Assembly: GCA_003001975.1 (NCBI GenBank)
Contig: PVUG01000001.1
Location: forward strand, 124,001 to 188,000
DNA from: Martelella mediterranea
GTDB taxonomy: Bacteria > Pseudomonadota > Alphaproteobacteria > Rhizobiales > Rhizobiaceae
DNA length: 64,000 nucleotides
Direction: 5' to 3'
The notes under the pieces: generated by a model
The model's database searches: none
Told to the model about the DNA's origin: nothing
Seen by the model: only the letters and a program-made list of their open reading frames with translations
In this document: positions 39,749 to 49,300 of the stretch, in pieces
How positions within the stretch are numbered: position 1 is the stretch's first letter
Layout of the letters: the number at the start of each line of letters is the position of its first letter
Program-made: the position numbers and the translations under genes

Positions 39749-40843
39749 TCAAAGCCTGAGTTCGGTCTCCGCATCGAAAACGGACGCCAGCTCCATGGCG
39801 AAAGCGAGCCTGATTTCCTGACCCGGGCGATACCGTTTGTTGCCGCCGACACGCACGGTAAACAGATGACCTGCATGTTTCAGCCACAGCAGATTGTCGG
39901 CGCCCATCGGCTCTTCCAGATCGACCACGGCCTGATGGACCTCCTGACCGGACGGAATTTCATCATCGACCATCACATGCTCGGGCCGGACACCGAGGGT
40001 CACCTTGCCCGACGTCGGCAACGGCCCATTGCCGTCATAGCCGTCGAGGTCGAAATCGACGCCGTTGGAACGGAAGATCGTCTTGCCGTCCTTCTGCGCC
40101 AGTTCCCCATCGAGAAAATTCATCGAGGGCGAGCCGATGAAGCCGGCAACATAGCGATTGACCGGGCGATTGTAGATCGTTGTCGGCTCGTCGAGCTGCT
40201 GGATCACTCCGCCGCGCATGATCGCGATACGGTCGGCCAGCGTCATCGCCTCGATCTGGTCATGCGTCACATAAATCATCGTATTTTCAAGAGATTGATG
40301 CAATCTCTTGATCTCGACACGCAACTCCGATCTGAGCTTTGCATCGAGATTGGACAGCGGTTCGTCGAACAGGAACACGTCCACGTCGCGCACCAGCGCC
40401 CGGCCGATGGCAACACGCTGGCGCTGACCGCCGGACAGTTCGGCGGGCTTGCGCTTCAGAAGTGGCTCGATCTGCAGGATTTCGGAAGCCCGTTTGACCC
40501 GCTTGTCGATCTCCGGTTTGGGAACCTTGCCGACCTGCAGGCCGAAGGAGAGGTTCTTTGCCACCGTCATCTGCGGATAGAGCGCATAGGACTGGAACAC
40601 CATGCCGATGCCGCGATCCTTCGGCTCCAGCCAGGTGACGTTTCTGTCCTTGATGAAAATCTGGCCGGCCGAGACATCCAGAAGCCCGGCAATGCAGTTC
40701 AGAAGCGTTGACTTGCCGCAGCCCGACGAGCCGAGCAGAACCAGAAACTCGCCGTCATGGACATCTAGATCGAGGTTCTTCAACACATCGATAGCGCCGA
40801 AGGAAAGCGACAGATCCTTGATGGAAACACTTGTGTTCATCAT
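39749..40843 (-). CDS. Sugar ABC transporter ATP-binding protein (CUT1, UgpC/MsmK type)
   Basis: ATPase of a carbohydrate importer, 364 residues. Walker A GSSGCGKSTLL near residue 37, signature LSGGQRQRVAIGRA near residue 135, Walker B VFLFDEPLSNLD near residue 156, and a C-terminal TOBE/OB regulatory domain of about 120 residues. The ATG at 40843 touches the stop of the upstream permease gene, implying coupled translation. Confidence 0.93.
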   Translation of the reverse strand: MMNTSVSIKDLSLSFGAIDVLKNLDLDVHDGEFLVLLGSSGCGKSTLLNCIAGLLDVSAGQIFIKDRNVTWLEPKDRGIGMVFQSYALYPQMTVAKNLSFGLQVGKVPKPEIDKRVKRASEILQIEPLLKRKPAELSGGQRQRVAIGRALVRDVDVFLFDEPLSNLDAKLRSELRVEIKRLHQSLENTMIYVTHDQIEAMTLADRIAIMRGGVIQQLDEPTTIYNRPVNRYVAGFIGSPSMNFLDGELAQKDGKTIFRSNGVDFDLDGYDGNGPLPTSGKVTLGVRPEHVMVDDEIPSGQEVHQAVVDLEEPMGADNLLWLKHAGHLFTVRVGGNKRYRPGQEIRLAFAMELASVFDAETELRL

Positions 40844-41743
40844 TCAGCCTTTCACCGCGCCGGCGGCGATGCCGCGCACGAACAACGGTCCGGAAATGAA
40901 ATAGACGATAAGCGGAACGAGGCCGGTCAGAAGCGTTGCCGCCATGTTGACGTTGTACTCCTTGACCCCCTGCACCGCGTTGACGATGTTGTTGAGCTGC
41001 ACCGTCATCGGATAGTTCTGCTGGCCGGCGAAGATCACGCCGAACAGGAAGTCATTCCAGATGCCGGTGGTCTGGATGATCATCCCGACAACGAAGATCG
41101 GCAGCGACATCGGCAGCATGATCCTGAAGAAGATCTGCCAGAAACCGGCGCCATCGACGCGCGCGGCCTTGAACAGCTCTTCGGGCAGCGAGGCGAAATA
41201 GTTGCGGAACAGCAGTGTCAGGATCGGCATGCCGAAGATCGTGTGCACCATCACAATGCCGGGCAGCGTGGAGAAGATATGCAGCTCGCGCAGGATGATC
41301 ACCAGCGGATAGAGCAGCACCTGGTAGGGAATGAACGCCCCGAACAGCAGCACGGTGAAGAAGAATTCGGAGCCCTTGAAGCGCCAGTTCGCCAGCGCAT
41401 AGCCATTGACCGAGGCAACGGCAATCGAGACGATGATGCCCGGCACGGTGATCTTCACCGAATTCCAGAAGCCGACGCGGATACCCTCGCAGTAAAGCCC
41501 GGTGCAGGCTTGGCTCCAGGCCTTCACCCACGGTTCGAAGGTGATCTCGACCGGCGGCGCAAAGATGTTGCCCATGCGGATTTCCGGCATGCCCTTCAGC
41601 GAGGTCACCACCATCACGTAAAGCGGGATCAGGTAATAGACGGCGGCGACGAACAGGATGGAATAGAGAATGATCCGTGAGGGCGCGAGACGGCGTTTCG
41701 GGCGCGGGCCGGACGGTTCGGTTGATTGAACAGCACTCATCAT
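40844..41743 (-). CDS. Sugar ABC transporter permease 2 (CUT1, MalG type)
   Basis: Inner-membrane permease of 299 residues with six hydrophobic helices. The cytoplasmic EAA loop is visible as EELFKAARVDGAGFWQIFFRIMLP near residue 190. An extended periplasmic loop with two cysteines (QACTGLYCEG) follows the first helix, as in the AglG-like group. It pairs with the next permease and lies 7 bases from it. Confidence 0.92.
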   Translation of the reverse strand: MMSAVQSTEPSGPRPKRRLAPSRIILYSILFVAAVYYLIPLYVMVVTSLKGMPEIRMGNIFAPPVEITFEPWVKAWSQACTGLYCEGIRVGFWNSVKITVPGIIVSIAVASVNGYALANWRFKGSEFFFTVLLFGAFIPYQVLLYPLVIILRELHIFSTLPGIVMVHTIFGMPILTLLFRNYFASLPEELFKAARVDGAGFWQIFFRIMLPMSLPIFVVGMIIQTTGIWNDFLFGVIFAGQQNYPMTVQLNNIVNAVQGVKEYNVNMAATLLTGLVPLIVYFISGPLFVRGIAAGAVKG

Positions 41744-41750
41744 CCGTTCC

Positions 41751-42644
41751 TCACTTCTTCTTGTCTCTGAATTCCATCAGCGCCCATGGCACGATGATGA
41801 TGAAGACGGTGACCAGCATGATGGTCGAGGCGGCAAGCCCCTGACCGATATTGCCGCGCTGGAACATCAGGTCGTAGACGTATTTCGCCGGCACTTCGGA
41901 GGCAAAGCCGGGGCCCCCTTGGGTCATCGCGACAACAAGGTCGTAGACGCGGACAATACCGGAGGCGACGATCACCAGCGTGGTCACGAACACGCCGCGC
42001 ATCATCGGAATGACGATGAAGATATAGGTGCGCCAGGCGGGAATGCCGTCGACCTTTGCCGCCTTCCAGATTTCGTTGTCGATGCCGCGCAGCCCCGCCA
42101 GCATCAGCACCATGACCAGACCGGTTCCCTGCCACAGACCGGCAATCACGAGCGCATAGATGACGGTGCTCTTGTTGCCGAGCAGCGCAAGATCGCCGCC
42201 GGGAAGGCCAAGATCGTCAAGAAATTTCGGCACGCCGAGACCGGGATCGAGGATCCACTGCCAGACAAGGCCCGTGACGATAAAGGAAAGCGCGAAGGGA
42301 TAGAGAAAGATGGTGCGGAATGTATTTTCGAAACGGATCTTCTGATCCAGCAGCGTTGCCAGCAGAAAGCCGACGACAAAGGAAAAGACGAGGCTCAGGC
42401 CCCCGTAGATCAGCAGGTTGACGATTGCGACATTCCAGCGCGTGGTGTCGAACAACCGGTCATACTGGTCAAAGCCGACGAAATTTTCGCTCGGCAGCAG
42501 ACGCGAGTCGGTGAATGAATAAATGACCGTCCAAGCGGTGCAGCCGATAAAGATGACCACGGCGGTCAGCATCATCGGGATTGCCGCGATCTTGGCGTTC
42601 AGATTCTTGAACAGACCAAACGGACGGCGAGCAACAGCAGCCAT
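41751..42644 (-). CDS. Sugar ABC transporter permease 1 (CUT1, MalF type)
   Basis: Inner-membrane permease of 297 residues with six hydrophobic helices and the EAA loop NEIWKAAKVDGIPAWRTYIFIVIP near residue 195. The ATG at 42644 has AGGGGAG upstream. The binding-protein gene lies 88 bases upstream on the same strand. Confidence 0.92.
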   Translation of the reverse strand: MAAVARRPFGLFKNLNAKIAAIPMMLTAVVIFIGCTAWTVIYSFTDSRLLPSENFVGFDQYDRLFDTTRWNVAIVNLLIYGGLSLVFSFVVGFLLATLLDQKIRFENTFRTIFLYPFALSFIVTGLVWQWILDPGLGVPKFLDDLGLPGGDLALLGNKSTVIYALVIAGLWQGTGLVMVLMLAGLRGIDNEIWKAAKVDGIPAWRTYIFIVIPMMRGVFVTTLVIVASGIVRVYDLVVAMTQGGPGFASEVPAKYVYDLMFQRGNIGQGLAASTIMLVTVFIIIVPWALMEFRDKKK

Positions 42645-42732
42645 TGCAGCTCCCCTTGAAAGGTTGGCATCAGACCTTGAGGAAACGGAGCGGGTTCGCC
42701 GATTGCGCCCCGCTCCGGATCATATGGCAGGC

Positions 42733-43965
42733 TTATCGGGCCTGCTCGATGATCGATTGCTGCTGCTCGAGCGCCTCATCGACCGACATGTCGGAGGAGA
42801 AGAACTCAAGCGCCAGATCGGTGATCTGTCCCTGGGTGTCGGAATCGAGCATCTGCTCGGTCGACGGCAGGACATTTTCCGGGTTGGCGAGAATTTCGAG
42901 CCCCTTCTTCATGCAGGCATTGGCAGCCTCCAGGTCGACATCGCCACGCACCGGCAGAGAGCCCTTGACGAGATTGAACTCGACCTGGGTTTCCGGCGAA
43001 ACCAGCATCGACGCCAGCTCCAGCTGGGCGGCCGTAATCTCTTCATTGTCATTTTTCGGGAAGTAGAACGCATCGCCGCCGGTATCGAGCACGGCGGTGT
43101 TGCCAAGCCCCGGAAGGCAATCGTAATCGACGCCGGCTTCCTGACCGGCCATGGCGAATTCGCCCTGCGCCCAGTCGCCCATGATCTGGGCAGCGGCATC
43201 GCCCTGGATCACCATATTGGTGGCCACGTTCCAGTCACGACCGGAATAGGCATCGTCCACCATCTCGCGGGCCTGGGCGAAAGCCTCCCAGATGGACCGG
43301 TTTGCATCGCTCATCACGGCATCGGGATCTTTTTCGTCGTTGACGGCAAGATAGTTGTCGACACCGCCGACAGCGCTCTGCATGACGTTGCGGATACCGT
43401 CCACCTGCCAGGGCTGGCCGGTGGCCAGCGGAATGACGCCGGCTTCACGAAGCGCAGGCGCAGCCTCCACCAGCTCATCCCAGTTGGTCGGCACGGCAAG
43501 GCCGTTATCCTCGAACACATGTCGGTTCAGCCACATCCACTGCCAGGAGTGGATGTTGATCGGCACGCAATAGATCTTGCCATCATATTCGCAGGCTTCC
43601 AGAAGCTTTGCCGGACGGATCTTTTCGGCCCAGTTCTCCTCCTCGGCCAGCTCCGTCAGGTCCACCATCAGCCCGGCCTTGATCAGTTCCTCCGCATCGC
43701 GGCCGGTGTTCATCTGGGTTGCACCCATGGGATTGCCGCCGATAATCCGGCTGATGATGATCGGGTTCGCCGTCGAGCCGGATCCGGCAATCGCACTATC
43801 CACCCAGTTGTTACCGGTTTCATTGAAATTGTCAGCGAGCACCTTCACGGCCTCCGCCTCGCCACCGGAAGTCCACCAGTGGGTGACCTCGAGGTCGGTC
43901 GCATTGGCTGCGACAGGCATGGCCACGCCGGCCGCCAGGGCGGCGGTGAGAATTGCATGTTTCAT
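42733..43965 (-). CDS. Sugar ABC transporter substrate-binding protein (CUT1)
   Basis: Periplasmic receptor of the importer, 410 residues. The signal peptide ends near VAANATD; the mature protein begins LEVTHWWTSGGEAEAVKVLADNF, typical of family 1 solute-binding proteins for mono- and disaccharides. I chose the ATG at 43965 with GGGAGGACAG upstream; the frame extends 36 codons without support. A LacI-like half-palindrome (TGAAACGTTGCC at 43980-43991) sits just before the ribosome-binding site. The ligand is unknown. Confidence 0.92.
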   Translation of the reverse strand: MKHAILTAALAAGVAMPVAANATDLEVTHWWTSGGEAEAVKVLADNFNETGNNWVDSAIAGSGSTANPIIISRIIGGNPMGATQMNTGRDAEELIKAGLMVDLTELAEEENWAEKIRPAKLLEACEYDGKIYCVPINIHSWQWMWLNRHVFEDNGLAVPTNWDELVEAAPALREAGVIPLATGQPWQVDGIRNVMQSAVGGVDNYLAVNDEKDPDAVMSDANRSIWEAFAQAREMVDDAYSGRDWNVATNMVIQGDAAAQIMGDWAQGEFAMAGQEAGVDYDCLPGLGNTAVLDTGGDAFYFPKNDNEEITAAQLELASMLVSPETQVEFNLVKGSLPVRGDVDLEAANACMKKGLEILANPENVLPSTEQMLDSDTQGQITDLALEFFSSDMSVDEALEQQQSIIEQAR

Positions 43966-44549
43966 ACTGTCCTCCCAACTGAAACGTTGCCGTAAAACGG
44001 TATTCGAAAGCCAAATATCGCGCAACCCTTTTATTAGAACCCCGCCGCCAGACTTAAGTCGACACAAGATCAAAATCGCGATATCAACGCCATATTGCAG
44101 TGCAAATTTTCCGCATTTATCTGTTAAATATATATTTTCATGGAAATATTACGCCGATTACTCCTGATGCTTCGCATCTGCGAAAGCCGACCGGATATAT
44201 CCTTGAGTACGGCCTCACCGGTTCGAAAAAAGGTGCTCTAACACGCAACAGCATTTTTCTGTATCGTTACAGCCAATATCACATTAAGCTGCCCAATACG
44301 GGTGCCGGACCGCAGTGAACCCGGTATTTTCGTCCACGATAGGCAGGACGGAGAACGGTTGCGGGCCTGGCGGAAAGGACGCCGCGCAAAATTGCCAGCA
44401 AGGTTCGCAAAGTTCGCGCGATCCGGGAGAATCAGCGTATCGTGGCCCATTCAGGCTGGCCACGATCCGGGGTCAGACAGGTTCAGACACCAGCAGGGAG
44501 AGAGGCCGAACCGCCTGAACCGGAACGACGCGGGAGATGAAGGACGCCG
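43966..44549. promoter_or_regulatory. Divergent regulatory region, sugar operon and LacI gene
   Basis: A 584-base gap, the largest in the window and AT-rich in its first 250 bases. It must hold both promoters. Small palindromes are visible: TGAAACGTTGCC at 43980-43991, which resembles a degenerate LacI-family operator with central CG, and GACTTAAGTC near 44051. I see no gene in it; operator assignment is tentative. Confidence 0.4.
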
Positions 44550-45605
44550 ATGAAATCCACGACCGGCCAGATGCGCGACACAACCAGTGCGCGCCCGACA
44601 CTGAAGACCATTGCCTATATGACCGGCCTCGGGGTGACGACCGTCTCCCGGGCGCTGAAGGATGCACCGGACATTGCCGAACACACCAAGGAACGCGTGC
44701 GCCTCGTCGCCAAACAGCTCGGCTACATGCCGAACCGCGCCGGCGTGAGGCTTCGCACCGGCAAGACCAATGTGATCGCGCTCGTCCTCAACATGGAAGA
44801 GGAGATCATGGGCATGTCCGGGCAGATGATTTTCGGCATTTCGGACGCCCTCTCCGGTACGCCCTATCATCTCGTCTTGATGCCCCAGCCGATCCATCAC
44901 GACCCGATGGCGCCGATCCGCTACATTCTCGACACCGGCTCGGCCGATGGCGTGATCATTTCGCGCATCGCACCCGACGATCCGCGCATTGCGCTGATGC
45001 GCGAGCGCGGCATGCCATTCGCCACCCACGGCCGCACCGAGAACGATCACGACTATCCTTTTCATGATTTCGACAACGAAGCCTATGCGATGGATGCGGT
45101 CGAAAGGCTGGCAGAGCGTGGGCGCCGGCGTATTGTCTGTCTGCAGCCGCCAAGCCACCTGACCTATTACCGCTATTTCCGCAGCGGCTTCGAGCGCGGT
45201 CTTGGCCGTTTCGGCCTTCAGGAAACGCCGCTGACCTCCGTCAGCACAGATTCCCCGCTTTCGGAAATCCGCGAAGGAATGATGGCCGCACTGTCATCCA
45301 GCACCCCGCCGGACGGGATTATCGCCTGCAGCGGCAGCAGCGCCGTGCCGATCATGGCGGCGTTGCGCTCACGCGGGCTGACGCTCGGCGAGGATATCGA
45401 CCTCGTCGCCAAACAGCCGGCGCATTTTCTCAATTGGATAAGCCCGGAGATCATCGCCATGAGCGAGGATTTCAGACAGGCCGGGCGCGAACTCGCCCGC
45501 GCCGTCCTCGCCCGTATTGAAGATCGCACATCTGCGCCGCGACAAAGCATCAGCAAACCGGACTGGTCGATGGCGCCGGTGCTGAAAACGCCCGGCGATA
45601 ACTGA
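44550..45605 (+). CDS. LacI-family transcriptional regulator
   Basis: A 351-residue repressor. The N-terminal helix-turn-helix is TLKTIAYMTGLGVTTVSRALKDAPDIAEHTKERV (residues about 17-50) with hinge LGYMPNRAGVRLRTGKTNVIALV; a periplasmic-binding-protein-like effector domain follows. The ATG at 44550 has AAGGA 6 bases upstream. Divergent from the sugar ABC operon, so it most likely represses that operon and responds to its sugar. Confidence 0.92.
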   Translation: MKSTTGQMRDTTSARPTLKTIAYMTGLGVTTVSRALKDAPDIAEHTKERVRLVAKQLGYMPNRAGVRLRTGKTNVIALVLNMEEEIMGMSGQMIFGISDALSGTPYHLVLMPQPIHHDPMAPIRYILDTGSADGVIISRIAPDDPRIALMRERGMPFATHGRTENDHDYPFHDFDNEAYAMDAVERLAERGRRRIVCLQPPSHLTYYRYFRSGFERGLGRFGLQETPLTSVSTDSPLSEIREGMMAALSSSTPPDGIIACSGSSAVPIMAALRSRGLTLGEDIDLVAKQPAHFLNWISPEIIAMSEDFRQAGRELARAVLARIEDRTSAPRQSISKPDWSMAPVLKTPGDN

Positions 45606-45613
45606 CGCTCGCT

Positions 45614-46003
45614 TCAGCGATCCGACCGCACGGCAACAGGTGCGGGGGACGGACGCGTCACCACGAAGGCGGCGCAACTCAGAAGCACCAGCCCGACGGC
45701 AAGCTGCAGCCAGAAAAAAGACTGTGCGAAAAACAGTACGGAAAGGAAACTGCACCCCATGGCCAGGACCGCCATGATCTTGGCCGGAACGGCGATTGCG
45801 CCCTGATGGCGCCATTGCCGGAGATGAGCACCGAAACGGGGATGGTTCATCAACCGCGCTTCAAGCTCCGGCGACGAGCGCGCGAAGGCCGCAGCGGCAA
45901 CAATGAGAAACGGCGCTGTCGGCATCAGCGGCAGAAAAACGCCGATAACCCCCAGTCCAACCATGATCCAACCGACAACAAGCAAAAATCTGCGCTTCAA
46001 CAC
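45614..46003 (-). CDS. DUF454 (YbaN-like) inner-membrane protein
   Basis: A small membrane protein of about 129 residues with three hydrophobic helices and the family block GVIGVFLPLMPTAPFLIVAAAAFARSSPE at the N-terminus. Function unknown. I chose GTG at 46003, 4 bases after GGGAGG; TTG at 46000 is equally possible, and the longer frame to 46036 is less likely. It converges on the LacI gene with 8 bases between the stops. Confidence 0.8.
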   Translation of the reverse strand: MLKRRFLLVVGWIMVGLGVIGVFLPLMPTAPFLIVAAAAFARSSPELEARLMNHPRFGAHLRQWRHQGAIAVPAKIMAVLAMGCSFLSVLFFAQSFFWLQLAVGLVLLSCAAFVVTRPSPAPVAVRSDR

Positions 46004-46104
46004 CCTGCCTCCCGAAATCCGGGCTTCAATAACCAAAAACGTCTTCCCGGTCCAGAAGCGGCGTTCATGCGTTTGAAAACAGGCTTTTTTTTGACTGGGT
46101 TATA

Positions 46105-46367
46105 CCAAGAGTCGATGATTAGAACGCATATGACCGGAGCGATTTTGAAAGCCGGCTAGGCGAAAACCGCAGTCGTAGCCATAGCTACGGCAAGGATTTT
46201 CAACGACGCGGGCTTTCAAAAGCGCCCGGCCCTTTAAGGGTGCGGCTGGAATGGCCACCGAGGGCGTCAAAATCCTCGCGCGATGCTACGGCATCGCTCT
46301 GCGGTATTTTCCTACTCGGACGACCATTCCAGCGCGCATCATATGAGTCCTAATCATCGACTCTTGG
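46105..46367. mobile_element. MITE-like inverted-repeat element, copy 2
   Basis: A 263-base noncoding element with near-perfect terminal inverted repeats of about 29 bases: both ends read inward begin CCAAGAGTCGATGATTAG and continue to CATATGA. The dinucleotide TA flanks both ends. The interior matches copy 1 at 12317-12578. Internal inverted repeats include 46139-46153 with 46211-46225, 46245-46254 with 46324-46333, and small hairpins at 46174-46189 and 46280-46297. No coding capacity and no transposase nearby. Its right end touches the stop codon of the AsmA-like gene. Confidence 0.85.
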
Positions 46368-46369
46368 TA

Positions 46370-49300
46370 TTACGGCGCAGGCGGCGAAATGCCCTGTTGT
46401 TCGGCACTTCCTTCAATGATCGATTCGATCAGCCTGTCCCAGTCACTGTCGGCGGGCAGCGGCGGTTCGCCCTGCACGGCGGTCTCGCCATCGGGAGAAG
46501 GTGCTGGAATGGCGGACTGATCATCGGCGGCGTCACCGGCCTCGCGCGCGCGGCGCTGTTCTTCCTCACGGCGCAGGCGTTCGGCTTCTTCGCGCTGCTG
46601 ACGCTCGATTTCCCGCTGTTCCGCACGGAAGCTGTAGAGCGTCGCTTCACGGCGCAGGCGCTGCTTTTCAAGAATATCGGCCTGCAGCCGCTCGACCCGT
46701 GCCCGTTCGCGTTCAACCGCCCGCAAGGCCAGAAAATTGTTCACCTCCGTCAGCTCGAGGCTGCGGTCGGGATCGGCAAGCGGCCCGGAAAAACCGATGG
46801 AAAAGCCCGCATTGGCCCCCTCTTCGCTTTCCTCACCGAGCTTCAGCGCCACATTGATCGAAGCGTCAACGTCACGCCTGGCAAGATCGGTGCGCATGGC
46901 CCCGTATATCCGCGCTTCCGGCAGGTCGACGAAGACATTGCGGGCCTGCAGCACACCATCGGTAATACTGAAAGGCACAGCGACATCGCCTGCCTCAAAC
47001 GATCCGTCGACAAAGATCAGCGAACGCATTTCCTGTTCGATTGCCTCATTGGTCACCTCGGTGCCCTGCGCATCGGCCCAGGCAAGCAGCGGATCGGCAA
47101 CAGAAAGATCCAGCCCGGAAACGACCGGCGATTTCAGTGTCAACATGCCGGAACCGCTCGCCTGTTCCAAAAGTCCGGCCGCAGTATCCGCCGTCGTTTC
47201 CACGACAAGGCCGAGATCGAAGCGCCCGCTCACCACAGGTGCTCCGTTCGATTGCCACAGCGTTTCCGGCAGTGCTGCGTCGGCGAGATTGACCTGCGCC
47301 TGAAAATAACCGTCACCGCCGGCATTGCCGATCTGCAAATCACCCGACAGCGTGCCGCCCAGAAAGCGCCCGGAAAGCCCGGTCATCGAAAGCCCGCCGC
47401 CGCGAAAATCCACCGTGCCGCTCATGCCGGTCACCGGTTCCATCAGGCCGGCATCGAATGAGGCGGCCTGAATGTCGATATCGGCCTCCGCCGTACCGAA
47501 ATAGGCAGAGCCGAACGACGTATCGGGCAATCCTTCCGGGCCGAGCGTGAAATTCGGACCGTAGACCGCCTCCATCAACCATCCGAGATCGAAGCTGTCG
47601 AACGACAGCGCCCCCTCAAGATGCGCCACCGGTTCGCCGCGGGCCAGCGCAAGCCGGCCGCGCACGGCATTGCCGTCCAGTTCCCCCTCGATGGCCGAAA
47701 GCGCGTATTGCTGCGCGGAAATATCGAGCGTCGCCTTTGCCGACAGCGGAACCCCGAACGCCGTTCCCGGCACGGCGAATGCGTTCATCGCAAGGTAAGG
47801 TTCAAGATCGGGACTGGTCAGGGAAACGGCATAACGGCCGCCGAGGAAATTTTCGGTATCGAGACCGGCCTCGCCGGAGACCGAAAGCCGCGTCTCCCCG
47901 CTTGCCGCACGCAGGCCGAGCGAGACCGGCCCCGTCGCTTCGGAGCGCTCCAGCGTGAGCGAAACCTGCGCGCCGGCCGGCGCGGGGATCGGCAGCGGCG
48001 CAAACCCGGCCTGACCGAAGACAATAGCGGCATCGGGGTTCGACAGCTGAATCTGGCCACTCATGCCGCCGGGGCCCATAAGCGCATCGCGCCGCCACGA
48101 CCCGGAGATTTTGCTGTCATTGGCGCTGCCGCTGAAAACCGCGGAAACGCCTGTCCCGTCCTGTCCGAAGGCGATATCCGCCTCCAGATCGGTATTCTGA
48201 TACCAGGCGGCATTTTCCGCCAGTCTGTCGAGAACCGGATGCTCGCCGAAACGCTGTTCAAGCGTTGCAACAAAACCGGAAATATCGTCAGCCGCAAAGG
48301 TCACGCGCCCCGACCCTGTCGGCAGCGTGCGGCCGGTTTGGGCCTGCCCGGAAAGCGTGATGGCCGCACCGGCGAGATCGCCGATCTCGAGCCGGTCAAC
48401 GGTCACCGCGCCGGACTGATAGGTGAAATCCGTATCCACGACCTCGGCGCTCAGATCAAAGGCGTTTACGGTACCCGCCCGCAGTGTCGCGTGAATGCGG
48501 TGCTGGTTGAGGCCGCCATCGATATTCTCGCCGACCATCAGCCCGGCAAGGGCCCGCAATGCGCTGAGGTCGATGACATTGCCGGAAAGATCGAGGTCCA
48601 GCTGGGGTATCCCCGCGCCCTGCGACTGGCGCGAGACGGCACCATCGAGCACCGCATCCCCTGCAACGACCTGGAGATTTTCGAAAATCTGGGTGTCCGG
48701 CGTCAAATTGACATCGGCGGAAAAGCCGGCCCTGTTCAGCGCCCGGATTTCCGGCCCCACCTCGCCCGTCAGCCACTGTGACAGACCGGAAGGCTGGCGC
48801 GAGGCAACAAGCAGGGAACCGGCAAACGATGTCTCGTCACCGAGCGCAAGCCTGCCGGAAACCTCCACCTGCGTGCGCCCCGGCAGTTCGGCCGATCCGT
48901 CCTCGATCGTCCAGCCATCGCCGTCGGGCGCGGCGTCGAGAACGATGGAGCGGATCGTGGTGTCACCGGACACGAGTGCCGGCAGACGGAAGGTGACCGT
49001 GCCCGGCAGCTGCGGCACCGGCACCTGCCGCAGAAAGCCGATCAGCGTATCGAGCCTTTCGCGCGCGCTCGGCGTTGCAACACGATCCTTCTTCAGATTG
49101 GTATCGTAATCGGACAGCCGCTCGACATTGAATTGCTGGCCGTTAGCCGTCAGCAGAAACGTACCGCCCGGCCGTGTATCGAAATTCGCCTCGCCGGAAA
49201 TCACGTAAGGGTCGACCTGGGTGCCAATCTCAAGCCGGTATTCGGAAACGGCGATCGACTCATTGGTGAGTTCGAACTGGCCGCTGGCGCGCGGCGGCGG

